A DNA stretch of 64,000 bases from Agapanthus africanus (lineage: Eukaryota; Streptophyta; Magnoliopsida; Asparagales; Amaryllidaceae). The stretch is from assembly GCA_030015575.1 (NCBI GenBank), contig JASDDO010000026.1:28412079-28476078 (forward strand). The letters run 5' to 3'. The position numbers were made by a program, and so were the translations under genes. Each line of letters opens with the position of its first letter. Position 1 is the stretch's first letter. This document shows positions 22,349 to 33,637 of the stretch, piece after piece. The notes under the pieces are model-generated. The model was given only the letters and a program-made list of their open reading frames with translations, did not search any database and was not told the origin of the DNA.

Positions 22349-22529
22349 TTAACGAGGTTGCGCCCTTTCGGGTTTTCACAAACACTCGCCGGTAGTCCTG
22401 CTGTTTTTACTCACGGAGCCCTGTCGGGTTTTCATCCGTGCCCATTTTGCTTATGGACATACCGTTTTTTTTATTCTTTTTTTTCTTCTTTTTTTTTATC
22501 TCGCCAGCCTAAGGATGCTGCGGTAGTAG

Positions 22530-22968
22530 TTTTAGGGACGTTTCGGTCCGTCGTTAGTTTAAAGACATTTCGGTCCGTCGTTAGTTTAAGGACGTTTCGG
22601 TCCATCGTTAGTTTAGGGACGTTTCGGTCCGTTTTTAGTTTTAAGGACGTTTCGGTCCGTCGTTAGTTTAAGGACGTTTCGGTCCGTCGTTAGTTTAGGG
22701 ACGTTTCGGTCCGTCTTTAGTTTAAGGACGTTTCGGTCCGTCGTTAGTTTAAGGACGTTTCGGTCCGTCGTTAGTTTAGGGACGTTTCGGTCCGTCTTTA
22801 GTTTTAAGGACGTTTCGGTCCGTCGTTAGTTTAAGGACGTTTCGGTCCATTGTTAGTTTAGGGACGTTTCGGTCCGTCTTTAGTTTAAGGACGTTTCGGT
22901 CCGTCTTTAGTTTAAGGACGTTTCGGTCCGTCTTTAGTTTAAGGAAGTTTTGGTCCGTCTTTACGGGA
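22530..22968 (-). repeat. 27-bp tandem array, 16 copies (GGACGTTTCGGTCC type)
   Basis: Sixteen units of 'ttagtttaaggacgtttcgg' + 'tccgtcg' lie in tandem with few substitutions. The unit is the same length as the array at 15720 but has a different spacer (GTTTCG instead of ATTGCG) between the GGAC and GTCC arms. Low divergence between copies implies recent expansion. It sits just 3' of the integrase stop of Tat-D. Confidence 0.9.
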
Positions 22969-23058
22969 AGGCCGGCTGCTGCTTGTAAAGTCTGAGCCTA
23001 GGAAGATAGCGAGCGGACATAGTCGTCGTCATCTATCATTGACCCAGGCTATGGCTCA

Positions 23059-24757
23059 TTAAGCATAGTATTTCTTTAAGAAGCGGCCGTTTATTGTCCT
23101 AAAAGGTCTTTCACCGTGCATGTCCATGAGTAGATAGGCTCCACCCTGGTAGACCTTGTCTATGATGTAAGGGCCTTCGTAGTTTGGCTCAAATTTTCCC
23201 CGCTTGGCACGATTGGGGATCATAGGTCTCTTGACCACTAGCACGAGTTCGCCTTGGCGGAATTTCCTCGGCCTGGTCAATCTCTCGTACGAGCGCGTCA
23301 TCTTTGCTTTGTAGGCTTCCAGATGTTGTTGCGCTATGAGTCGGGTTTCGTCGAGGGCATCAAGCTCCTCAAGCCGAAGGTGAGCATTTTCTTCGTCCGT
23401 CAGCTCGTGGTGGACTGCTACTCGTAGAGAGGGTAACTCTATTTCGAGGGGGAGCACTGCTTCCGTCCCAAATACCAATGCGTACGGCGTTGTGTTCGTG
23501 GCCGTCTTGAATGTAGTTCGATAAGCCCAAAGGGCCTCTTGCAGCCTCTCGTGCCAGTCTCTCTTATTCCGGAAAACGGTCTTTTTTATGATCTTCGTCA
23601 AGGTCTTATTGAAGGCCTCGGCCAGACCGTTAGCTCGTGGGTTGTAAACTGAAGAATATCTCCAGTCTATATTGTGTTGCTGCGCGAAGCGGCTAATCTT
23701 ATGGCTTCTGTAGGCTGGCCCGTTATCGGAGATAATCCGCCGTGGGGTTCCGAACCGATAGATGACGTGCGTCTTGAAGAAATGGAGGATATTCTCCGTC
23801 TTCACTTCCCTCAGTGGTATTGCTTCTGCCCATTTGGAGAAGTAATCAGTCGTCGCTAGGATAAAACGATGTCCCCGGGATGATGCTGGCTCGATGGGGC
23901 CGACTATGTCAGTCCCCCACATTTCGAATGGCCAACTAGCCACCGTTGGGTGTAGTGGATTCGGATGTTGGTGGATAAAGTCTCCATGAATCTGGCACGA
24001 GTGGCATTGCTTCGCATACTCAAGGCAGTCCTGGATCATCGTGGGCCAGTAGTAACCCATCCGTTTTATCTTCAACTTCATCTTAGGGCCTGCTTGGTGG
24101 GAACCGCAGAGTCCGTCGTGAACTTCTTGTACAACCCTTCTCGCTTCATCAGGTCCTAGGCATCTCAGCCACAGAGAATCGAATGACCTCTTGTATAGAG
24201 CATCGTTGACGAAGGCGAAAGATAGAGCTCGTTTCATGAGTTGATGCCTTGAGGATGTATCTTTGGGCATTAGGTGGGACTTAAAGTAGTCTATGAAGAC
24301 TTCCCTCCAGTCTTCGGCCTTCTCATGGTCTTTTATTTGTAGGGTCGTCTGCTCAGTCGCTCCCTTCTCTTTATATAATTCCGGAGGTATTTCTGCCGGG
24401 GTGAGCACTCGACGGCTTTGTACCACGATTCTGACATCATCGAGGTTCTCGTCAGCCAGTTCTTTAGCAAGTTTGGCTAACGCGTCTGCTTTACTGTTTT
24501 CCGCGCGCGGTATATTCTCCAAAGTATAGGAGGGAATTTGGGTCAACAGTTGTTGCACCTTTTCGCCGTATTTTTACCAACTCCGGCTTGCACGTTTGGT
24601 AGTCACCATTTACTTGACTAACGACTAGCTGAGAATCCCCGTATATAAGGAGGTCTTCAATTCCCATGTCGATGGTGATTTCGAGGCCTGCTATCAGAGC
24701 TTCGTATTCAGCTTCATTGTTTGTCCTCGGCTCTGTTAAGGAGAAGGCGAAGCGCAT
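23059..24757 (-). pseudogene. Tat-D second RNase H and integrase
   Basis: Two overlapping minus-strand frames carry the rest of pol. The first (24757-24491) has the second RNase H core, 'TEPRTNNEAEYEALIAGL' and 'IYGDSQLVVSQVNGDY'. The second (24558-23059, 499 aa) begins at its end and carries the integrase: zinc-binding H/H/C/C region with 'CHSCQIHGDF', catalytic segments around 'MWGTDIVGP', 'IISDNGPAYRS' and 'NGLAEAFNKTL' (the D, D, E residues are all present), then 'YEGPYIIDKVYQGGAYLL' near the C-terminus. A single-base shift in an A-run near 24572 separates the two frames. The enzyme-like integrase is otherwise intact. Confidence 0.9.
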
Positions 24758-24766
24758 TATCCCTCC

Positions 24767-27700
24767 TTATGGAGTTGCAAAGACGAGGCCTATCCCCGAT
24801 TTGATCATTGGGATACCTTGTTTCTGTTTCTTTACGGAGGACGCTCCATCGAAATAGAGTTCCCATCGGGCGCTACCGCCGCCAATCACGTCAAAGGCAT
24901 GCTCGTCCGGCAAAGCACAGTTCAGAGGAGAATCGGCCGGTATCGGGTGCTCGGCGAGGAAATCGGCAATGGCCTGGCCTTTCACCGCCTTGAGAGGTTG
25001 GTACGTTACCGAGAACTCCATCAAGAGTAGGGCCCATTTAGCGAGTCGTCCCGTCAATATGGCTTTCGACATCAAGTATTTAAGGGGGTCCACTTTTGAA
25101 ATAAGACGGACTTCATGCGCCAACGCATAGTGTCTAAGCTTTGTTATCGCGAAGATTAATGCCAAGCAATGTTTTTCAATGGGAGAGTAGTTGCTTTCTG
25201 CCCCCAGCAGAACTCGACTTAAGTAGTAGAGTGCTCTCTCTTTTCCCTGATCGTTCTCTTGCGCCCATAATGCGCCCAAGGAACCTTCGAGGGCGGTTGT
25301 ATAAAGAATGAGGGGTTTTCCCTTGACCGGCGCAGCCAACACCGGAGGGTTCTGCAGGTACTGCTTGATCTCGTCTAGTGCACTTTGGCATTTGTGATCC
25401 CAAACGAATGGAGTTCCCTTTTTCATCAGGTGGCTGTAAGGACGGCATTTGCCGGAAAGATTGGCGATAAATCGCCGGATGTATGCGAGCTTCCCTTGGA
25501 GAGACCGTAACTGTTTGAGAGTTCTTGGCGGAGGCATTTCCATGATCGCTTTAATCTTTGATGGATCTATTTCAATACCTCGGTGTCGAACGATGAATCC
25601 CAGGAATTTGCCCGAGGAGACTCCAAACGCGCATTTGAGGGGATTCATTTTCAAATTATATTGCCGAAGGCGTTGAAACACAGTCTCCAGATGCTTTAAA
25701 TGCTCTTCGTATGACATGCTCTTTACTACGAGGTCATCGATATAGCACTCAACGATGTCATGTATGAGGTCATCGAAGATCTTTGTCATGGCCCTTTGAT
25801 AGGTAGCGCCAGTGTTTTTTAGACCGAAGGGCATAACCCTGTAGCAGAATATACCCAAAGGGGTCCGGAAAGCGGTGTGCTTCTGGTCTTCGGGATGCAT
25901 CTTTATCTGATTGTATCCTGACGAACCGTCCATAAAGGAGAAAACCTCGTGAGTGGACGTGTTTTCTATCATTAGCTCGGTTACCGGTACTGGGAAATCA
26001 TCCTTTGGACAGGCTTTATTGAGATCCCTGAAATCCACGCATATGCGTACCGTCCCATTCTTCTTCATTACCGGGACGATATTGGCGATCCAATCGGGAT
26101 ATTGAACTTCTTGAATAAATCCAGAATCGATCAGCTTTTTGACTTCGGCGTTGATGCTCATCTCTAACTCGAGTCGCATCCTTCTTGGCGCCTGCTTGAC
26201 TGGCTTGATATCTGGGGATATTGCTAATTTATGTACGGCCACCTCCGGATCTAATCCTGGCATCTCAGAGTAGTTCCACGCGAAGCAGTCTTTATGCCAT
26301 AGAAGCACGTTCTTTAACGCGGCCACCTTTTCTTCGGAGAGTAGCTCGCTGACAAATGTCGGTCGCGGGTCATCCGCCGATCCCAACTCAATCTTCCTGA
26401 GGTTATCTGCCGTAGTATGTATACCGTCTTCCAGTTCTTTCGGAGCTGGCGGAAATTCTGAGATCACCTCATCATCGCCGTTCTCAAAGCATTGGGGAAG
26501 GTCATCCACGTTCTCGGGCTCTTCTTTTAATATCGTAATCGTATAACAGGTGCGAATCCGCTCCCGGGACTGAGGTGGATCCGGTTCTGCTCTTGCGGCC
26601 TTGGGTTCATGCTTTTGCGGCGGCGTTACCCTCCAGCTGTTGGATAAAGCGAATCTGCCACGTCGGTATTGGTCCTCGACCCAGTTCTTGAAGGTGAAGT
26701 AGTCTTCGGTAGGATGTCCTATGGCTTGGTGATAAGAGCAATAGCTCGAACGAGAAGCCTTGTTAGCTTGCTCAGGGTGTCTAGACTCTGGAAGCGCGAT
26801 AATTTGATGTTTTAAAGCGAGCTTGAGTAACTTCTCCGTCTTGTATCGGGCGAAGGAGTACGCTCGACTCATCTTTTCCATGAGGGACGAATCCGAGCCG
26901 CGCAGCACCTGTAACCCTCTAATCCTACGTCGTTGTTGTCGGCTCTTCTTTCCGCTCCTTGACTTATTTCCGTCTCCGCATCGGGCCTTTCGCATGATGG
27001 GTTGACAAGCATGAACATCTTTGTCTTTTGCAGTCTGTTGAAATAGACGTTGCGTCCTGGCCTTCTCGTAGATGGCCATTTCGCGGTTGTGGTCTTCCTG
27101 AGCTTTCTGACTCACTTTCCTGATAGGCTTGCCCATTCGTTCTTCAGACGACGGACTTGGCGCTTCAATCGCAGGGTCTAGTTTTGATGAGGGGTCGGCA
27201 TCTCCTGACAGGGCGTCCTCTTCTTCATCAAAGGTATATATAGCGTAGCTGCTGTGGGCCCGCTCCCGTTTTCCGGTTCTCGCGTATCCAAGCCCAAGTG
27301 TTTCCATTTTCCCGTTGGGCAATTTGCGTTGAGTCCCAGGGACATCCCAAATCCTGTTGTAGAACTGAGCCTGTCGAACAGTCTGTTTTAAGGGTACTCC
27401 TTGGCGCTTCAATAGCTTCTTTAATCCATTTGTATAGTATCTGGGCAGACGGATGGGTTGGAGCCTGTCAGGTGTAGCATCTGCGCCATGCCAGATCTCT
27501 TTCTCTACTTTCGACTCTGAGGATCGGTAGAATAGGATCACCTTCTCACCCCTTCGCCTGGGAGGGACGTAAAACGTTTGCAGGTCCTGCACATTGTGAG
27601 ATTGAAGCGTGTCGAGATCTTTGTAGTGTTCTCGCGGTACCATGGTGATCTGCAAATTATGATCATCGCCAGGGGGTGCTTGCATTGACAGCCGATTGGA

Positions 27701-29785
27701 GAATACAGCATTAACATCATCTTCTGAATCACTTCCGAAGAACAACACGGGGGCGGGCGTCCCCAGATTGTTGCGTTGAGATGGCCCTGCATAAACTATC
27801 TCTTCCTCTTCTTCGGTATCGCTCCCGAAAACAGGGATGGTGGCGGCGGCTTTGTTCTCCGGGTTGCGACACCTTTCTGTATCCTCGAAATCTGGCAAAA
27901 AGTATTTCGCATCCTCGTATTTGCGGACTTCGTTCACGGAAAATGGGTTCAACTCGCCTGTTACAGTATACTCGAAACCATCTTTAAAGTATTTCATACA
28001 CTGGTGTTGTGTAGAAGGGATGATGTTGTACTCGTGTAGCCAAGGACGACCGAGCAAGGCGTTGTAGCAGGTTTTGGCGTCAATGACATGAAATTTGATG
28101 TCTGTGACGAGAAGTCCAAAGCGTAATGTTAGTATCACAGATCCGAGAGTCCGTGACGATTGTGAATCGAAACCGGAGATAGTAATTTTGTCACGAGCGA
28201 GGTGTTGCACACTCATGCAGATTTCCTTCAACACCCGAACATTAAGGAGATTGACGGAGGATCCATTATCCACCAGGATCTTGCCTATCTTGATGTCATG
28301 GCAGTATCCGGAGACATATAGGGGACGGTTATGGTCGCACGTCCCGAGAAGGAGGTCTTCATCACCGAAAGTGATATCGGCTGTATGCACTTCCTCCAGT
28401 TCATCCTTCATCTTTTCAGTGGCGAGGAAGGCTTGGAATTGCTCAGGTTCTTGTAATGCCTTAATTAGTGAGTCTCGCGCTTCTTTTGATAATAGGAGGG
28501 CGTCGAGAATGTTAAGCTGAGAGGGTAGCTTCCTTAAGTGCGCGAGGATGTTATAGTCCACTTTACTCCTCCTAGGAGGGTCTTTGGCAGCCAGTTCTTT
28601 CACGACTTGGTCATCTAAAGCGATATCTTCGGTGACTTTTTCCTTTCCCTTATCTTTTCTACTCACGGGCCCGAGATTCTTTTCTGGGAGTGTGCGATTG
28701 CGCAGCTGAATGTTTTCGCAGGCTTCTAGTTCTTCCTTTTTCTCTAAAACGGATTCTTTAAAGAGAGGGCCCAGAGCCATTTCTTCATCAGAGTCGCTCC
28801 CAAAGGTGAGAACTTGTGACCCCCCGACGTTAACCATGTAACAGTTGCCAGTAGTTCTGTTGTGCCCTTCGACAGTACTTCTTCGCTCCCGACGGCTCTT
28901 GTGTTTCATGCGCTTAAAATGTTGTCGACGAGTAACATATCCTTGCCACCATATTTTAAAGGCGTCGCACCCCTCCGTGGGGTGTGAGATTCTCCGATGA
29001 TATGTGCAATAATTAGGGTGCCTCTCCGCCCCATCGTGTGTATTCCCTTCCGAGGGTGGTAGCTTCATCCCCATTGACATGGCTTTGGCAAACCTTTTCC
29101 TCGTCTTGAATATCTTTTTGTCTACTTCGGACGCCTTTTGATCTGGAGGGAGTAGTTCAACTCTTTCATTCAGTCACCTGCATTTGGTTCTTTCTGACGT
29201 CGCCATCTCATGCTCCTGATCCGCCTTACTTTTTAGACGAATTTCGTCTAGAAAGGCATTGATCATTTCATTTGTCAGCTACGCACGCTCTGGTTCAGGT
29301 TCTGCCTCCAGCTTCTTAGTGCCAGGAGTTTTCTCATCATCGGTTAGAGAGTGGGAGATTACGTTACAACTCTCCACATACTCTTCGGATTCATTCGATG
29401 AGCTCTCTTCATCATCTCCCTCTTGAAAGATGTGGTTGAGGAACTCTTGCAGTGTGACAGGGGTTCGCGCCTTTTGATTGTATTCTTCCAGCGCGTCGAT
29501 TTGCTTTTGCAATTTCGTGCGCTCGTCTCCAAGCTTCGCGGGCTTCTTGGATTTCTTCTTCTTTTTCTTCGAAGCTTTTGACGGCTGGGCGTGAGTATTT
29601 GGGCCCTTATCACGAGCCTTCGTAGTTGTGCGGGGTTTCAACATCCCCTCGATAATTTGAGGTTCAAGAGGGTCTTTCCATTCGATCGCAGGGCACGCGT
29701 GAAGGTCTCTCAGCATTCTTTTTGTTTTCGTTGATAGCACGACCTCCCATGGAGCTTCTTCAATAAAGGAGCAGGTTGCCCCCAA
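24767..29785 (-). pseudogene. Tat-D gag-pol: gag part, protease, RT, RNase H
   Basis: One frame runs from 29785 to 24767, interrupted by stops at about 29279 and 29168. It is then open for 1437 codons from 29080. In order: a basic, lysine-rich gag part; a CCHC-like motif 'CTYHRRISHPTEGC' (~residue 26 of the long ORF); protease 'KILVDNGSSVNLLNVRVL' (~273); a ~600-residue acidic spacer with a second knuckle-like motif 'CSYHQAIGHPTEDYFTF'; reverse transcriptase with 'VDFRDLNKACPKDD', 'SGYNQIKMHPEDQ' and 'ECYIDDLVVKS'; RNase H; and the start of a second RNase H ('WELYFDGASS'). A stop at 24767 lies inside that domain. A dual RNase H is the hallmark of the Tat lineage. N-terminal gag capsid is missing. 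Confidence 0.9.
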
Positions 29786-30011
29786 TGTTGTTATAATTGG
29801 GCGCTGGAAGGTAAGAAAGAAAGAAAACCAACTAGCCTAAGTATGGTGTACAGAAAATAAGATATAGATACATATAAAGGGGTTAAAGTGGGGATAAAGG
29901 AAATTGAAACTAGTGTCATGAATCTGGGCAATGGAAGAGACATTACTAGAAATACCCGTCTACCCCCTTGAAACATTCTTATGTTTCAGTTTTCCTATGT
30001 TGTTATAATTG
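29786..30011. other. junction between Tat-D and Copia, flanked by 15-bp repeat
   Basis: The sequence 'atgttgttataattg' occurs at 29785-29799 and again at 29997-30011, bounding ~200 bp that I cannot assign. No LTR end, primer-binding site or gag capsid of Tat-D is visible here, so the element is truncated at its 5' side. Confidence 0.4.
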
Positions 30012-32682
30012 AAAATCGTTTCTCGATTAATTCTGACTCCTGGAATATGAACACCGGATGAGAATCCCACATGGAGTTACAGATGCTGAGATGGGGTAGA
30101 GTATTGGGAAAGGGTGATTTGATTCTCAAAATCGGAATTCATGGTAATTGGTGCTATTGGGGAAATTACCTGGTTTTGCCTTACAACAAATATTTGGTTT
30201 TGAATAACCGTTGTTATCCACCAGGTTTTTAAAAACTAATATATCTGCCTCTTTATTTTATAAAAGGGATATAAATTTCTAAAATATGTTCTGGACATTT
30301 ACCTTTATCATTTGAGGATAAACTAAGGTGTATTAAATAACGATATAGACGTTCTTAACCAAAATACAGTTCTCAACTTATAACACACGGAGTTTGAGTT
30401 GGTAAACTCTTGGTACTTTTACATGGTAATGTATGTTGTCTGGTGTCCTTTAGGACAAGGGGATGTCACTCTTACTTCATTCCATTTTGCCTATGAGTTC
30501 TCTGGTTTTAGACATGCATTTGTTGAAATGCAAGGTCCAAAGATTTTAAGAAGTTCATAGAGAACCAAACGTTGAAAGTATTAAGATTCTTCGAAGTGAT
30601 CGAAAATGTGGATACTTACGCTAGGTATTCCGTTGTAGTAATATTGAGAATTTAATTCTCCATCAGATTACTCATCCGTAGGTGCGCTCTTTGATGAAGT
30701 AATATTGTATGGTCTTTTTCCATTAGGGGATATGCACTGAAACAGTTTCATAACATTTGAATCTGGTTCCATCTAAATTAGTGCATTTGATTCTATATGA
30801 ACATAGAATGGTAGCATATCTTGAGAATGTTAAGATATGGAGTTATCTGGTTTTTGTTTAAAAGCTTAATCCGGACACACTCAAGGCACGTTTCAGTAAT
30901 GACAGTTTGTGGGTTATCCCAAGCTTTCGCAAAGGTTTAACCTCTACCATTTTCAAGATCAAAAGTTGATTTGTTCTTGACTTGCCACCATTTTAGAAAA
31001 ATGACTTCTTTGCAAATGAAATTAGTGGGAGTATGGTAGAACTGGAAGTGATTCCAGTACCAAAAACGGTTACTAAAAATTTAGTAGAACTTGAAAATTC
31101 AATTGGATCCGACAAACTTTAGCAAATTTTAGCCACTCCGCAGGTTTTAGTAGGTGACCCCAGCCACCCGAGAAATACAGTATCATGGTGATGATGGCCC
31201 TACTAGTTATCAGCAGGCCCTGTGAAGTGGTGACTTCCGGATGATGGTTAGATGCATTATATCCAAGTTGGACTCCATGCACTCCAGCAAATTATGGACT
31301 TTGGACTTTACTGGATGCTCTTGGTGGGGTAAAACCCATTAGGAGAAAGTAGATCTTTCGAGATTAGTGCAGGTGGAAAGGTAATAACCTAAAAAGGCTA
31401 GACTTGTAGTAAGGTTTTCATCAAATTCCGTGTGTGGATTGTGATGAAACTTTTACTTTAGTATCTATGATGAAGGACATTTGGATATAACTTGCCACTG
31501 CTGCTTTTCATGACTATGAAATCTGGTACGTGAATGACTAGAACGTCTTTCTAAATGAGAATTTAGAAGTGCACGTGTATATTACTCTACCAGAGGGTTA
31601 TCGTAGTCAGTGGGAGCAGCGGAAGGTGTGCAAGTTGCTTATGTATATTTGTAGACTAAGGAAGGTATAACGGAAACTGATCATCTGTTTTGATGTGAGA
31701 GTCGAGGTGTTTGACTTTATCAAAACAATAGATGAGCCTGGTAAGAAGGATGTAGGAAGTACTGTCATATGATAGATGAATGACATACTCATAATAGGAA
31801 GTGATGTTCTTATACTATAATCGGTCAAATTTTGGTTGTCATGGATGTTTCTCCATATAGGATTTGGATAATGTATCAAGAATTCTAGCGATTAGATCTA
31901 GATTTGGGAAGTGTCACAATCCGAATACTTGGACACTATTCTAAAGGGGTTTAGAATGAACTACTTCTCGCGTGGTAGTATACCGGCAGGTGATGGAGTC
32001 ACCCTCTCTAAAGAGATGCCTTCTAGACTGATAAGGAGAGAGACTCGCATAAATGACATTCCACTTTTTTTGGCTATTGGGTCAATCATGCAATGTCATG
32101 TACCAGACCGGATATTGCTTTTGAACTTGTTATAGTAAACGGATATTAATCCAATCCTTGAGAAACAAAGGGAAACAGTGAAGAATATACCAGGATGTTC
32201 TTGGAGTATAGTAATGGAAGCCTCCTACAGGAGGCGGTTACCGGTTCCAGCTTCCAAGTTGACTTGGATGACAGAATTATAATTTACCCTCTTCTGAGGG
32301 GTGGTATGTTGGAAAATGTTCCAAGTGGATACTGAGGTAGACATGGTGCAGGATACTGATTAGATTCAGTGGAGGATACAGCCCAAGAAGTTTGTTGGAT
32401 AAAAGTGTTCATTTATGAACTTGGTCCCATTATCTATCTAGAAAAATTCTAAGGCAGGTATCGCTCAGTTCGAGTGATAGTTGATCTCCGCGAAGTTGAA
32501 AAATAGAGAGATAAAATAAGGAACATTGTAGCGGATCCACTCACTGAGGCTATTTCTCGAACTCGGTTGTTTCTCAAACACAGTTTGCGAAACTGATTAG
32601 CAGAGAAATTGGGTATTCAATAGCACACGGAGCTTTGAGTATGCGATACCGCAATAATTAGCCTTAAGTGCAAGCATGAGAT
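30012..32682 (+). pseudogene. decayed Copia polyprotein, Tork/Angela type (Cop-1)
   Basis: Plus-strand Copia remnants in correct order: protease region around 30030-30230 ('KGDLILKIG', 'LVLNNRCYPPG'), integrase around 30520-30640 ('FIENQTLKVLRF'), reverse transcriptase around 31500-31810 ('LPEGYRSQWEQRKVCKLL', 'DILIIGSDV'), a connection segment 31911-32135 ('YLDTILKGFRMNYFSRGS', 'AIGSIMQC') and the RNase H end near 32525 ('NIVADPLTEAIS'). Stops and indels are frequent throughout. A PPT-like 'caagcatgagat' at 32671-32682 precedes the 3' LTR, matching the common 'caagtgggagat' of Tork/Angela elements. No 5' LTR is present. Confidence 0.75.
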
Positions 32683-33637
32683 TATTGGTACAGTGCCATC
32701 AAGGAAATTATTGTAATTGAAGGAGGACCTACGGGTAGAACAGTTTTGCTCGAGATGATGGTATGATATATAGTTTGTCTTTATCATTTATGTGTATACA
32801 TTTTATTACGTGTCGCTAATACATAATGATAAAGCCCATAGGATTCTTGCTTGACTACCATCATTATGATGGCGATCATATATGTAGGAGCTGGGTAGTC
32901 CATAAGCACATCCTAAAATGTTCCTAGTCGTGAGAGCATCGAGACTGGGCATCGATATTCCAGAGTAGACTAGTGTATATCTTCTAGACCCTGACGAGGG
33001 GCAGTGGCCGATCTCACAAGCCATTGGTGTTTTGGCACCTAAGATTGCATACATGTGCTCACTGGAGGTGAGTACACCGAACGGACTCACTGAGAACTTC
33101 TGGATGGTATTATACCTATCGTCAGATAGCAGTTCTCTGGTGACATGCGTACAGGGTAGTCTTTAGACCTAAGATCGTCATTGTATCGTGTGAGTTTTCG
33201 CTGTACTTAGATTACTACCCTACTATGGCTCAAAAGCGTCATGCAAGCAGGTTTTAGTTAGGTACAGTCCTGAGCCACATGGAAGCAGTAAGCGATCGGA
33301 AGGGATTCGTCTCTTCCGGTATAGGGAGCCGATGTCGCGCTGTGTTCGGTTGTCCATCACCATAAATCGCTAGCCATGGCGGATGAGATTTACTGACAGG
33401 ATATCAGTAGTTTCTTGGTTGGTCATGAGCCTGACACTGGCACGACTTATCGGGTTATTATGGGTCTGACATTATCCACCCCTAGACCTAGTATGTCACT
33501 CTTAAACCAAAAGATCGGAATGTACGAAAATTGTCACTTACAGGCTCAATAGGATAAGGACAGACTTGATTGTCGACATCCCTTTCGACGTATATATGGG
33601 TAATCGTTACGTACAGTTAGTGCCGCTGACATGTTTG
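32683..33637 (+). mobile_element. Cop-1 3' LTR, first segment
   Basis: It begins 'tattggtacagtgcc', a mutated TGTTGGAGATAGTGCCC-type start, right after the PPT. Over ~950 bp it is a direct repeat of the solo LTR that follows: shared blocks include 'aggattcttgcttgact', 'atgatggcgatcatata', 'ccagagtagactagtgtata', 'cagatagcagttc' and 'gagccacatgga'. It is cut at 33637 by the solo LTR and resumes at 35708. Confidence 0.75.

Larger units (their letters stand above)
14918..23040 (-). mobile_element. 3' LTR and hypervariable 3' region of Tat-D
   Basis: This 8.1-kb stretch lies 3' of the minus-strand gag-pol at 23059-29785. Its left 700 bp repeat the Tat U5 modules (14960-15600) in minus orientation. 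The rest comprises tandem arrays, hairpin arrays, a minus-strand TATA (17788) and an antisense ORF. An ~80-bp module ('gtcacctctttgaagac' to 'gagatgtaccct') recurs at 15511, 16358 and 20580, and in the LTR copies near 240 and 5480. Long 3' regions with variable tandem repeats are known for Tat/Ogre/Retand elements. The LTR 5' boundary could not be fixed because the matching 5' LTR is not in the window. Confidence 0.65.

Noticed and set aside
28095..28520. 141-residue plus-strand ORF
   Set aside because: It is a shadow of the Tat-D gag-pol frame on the opposite strand.
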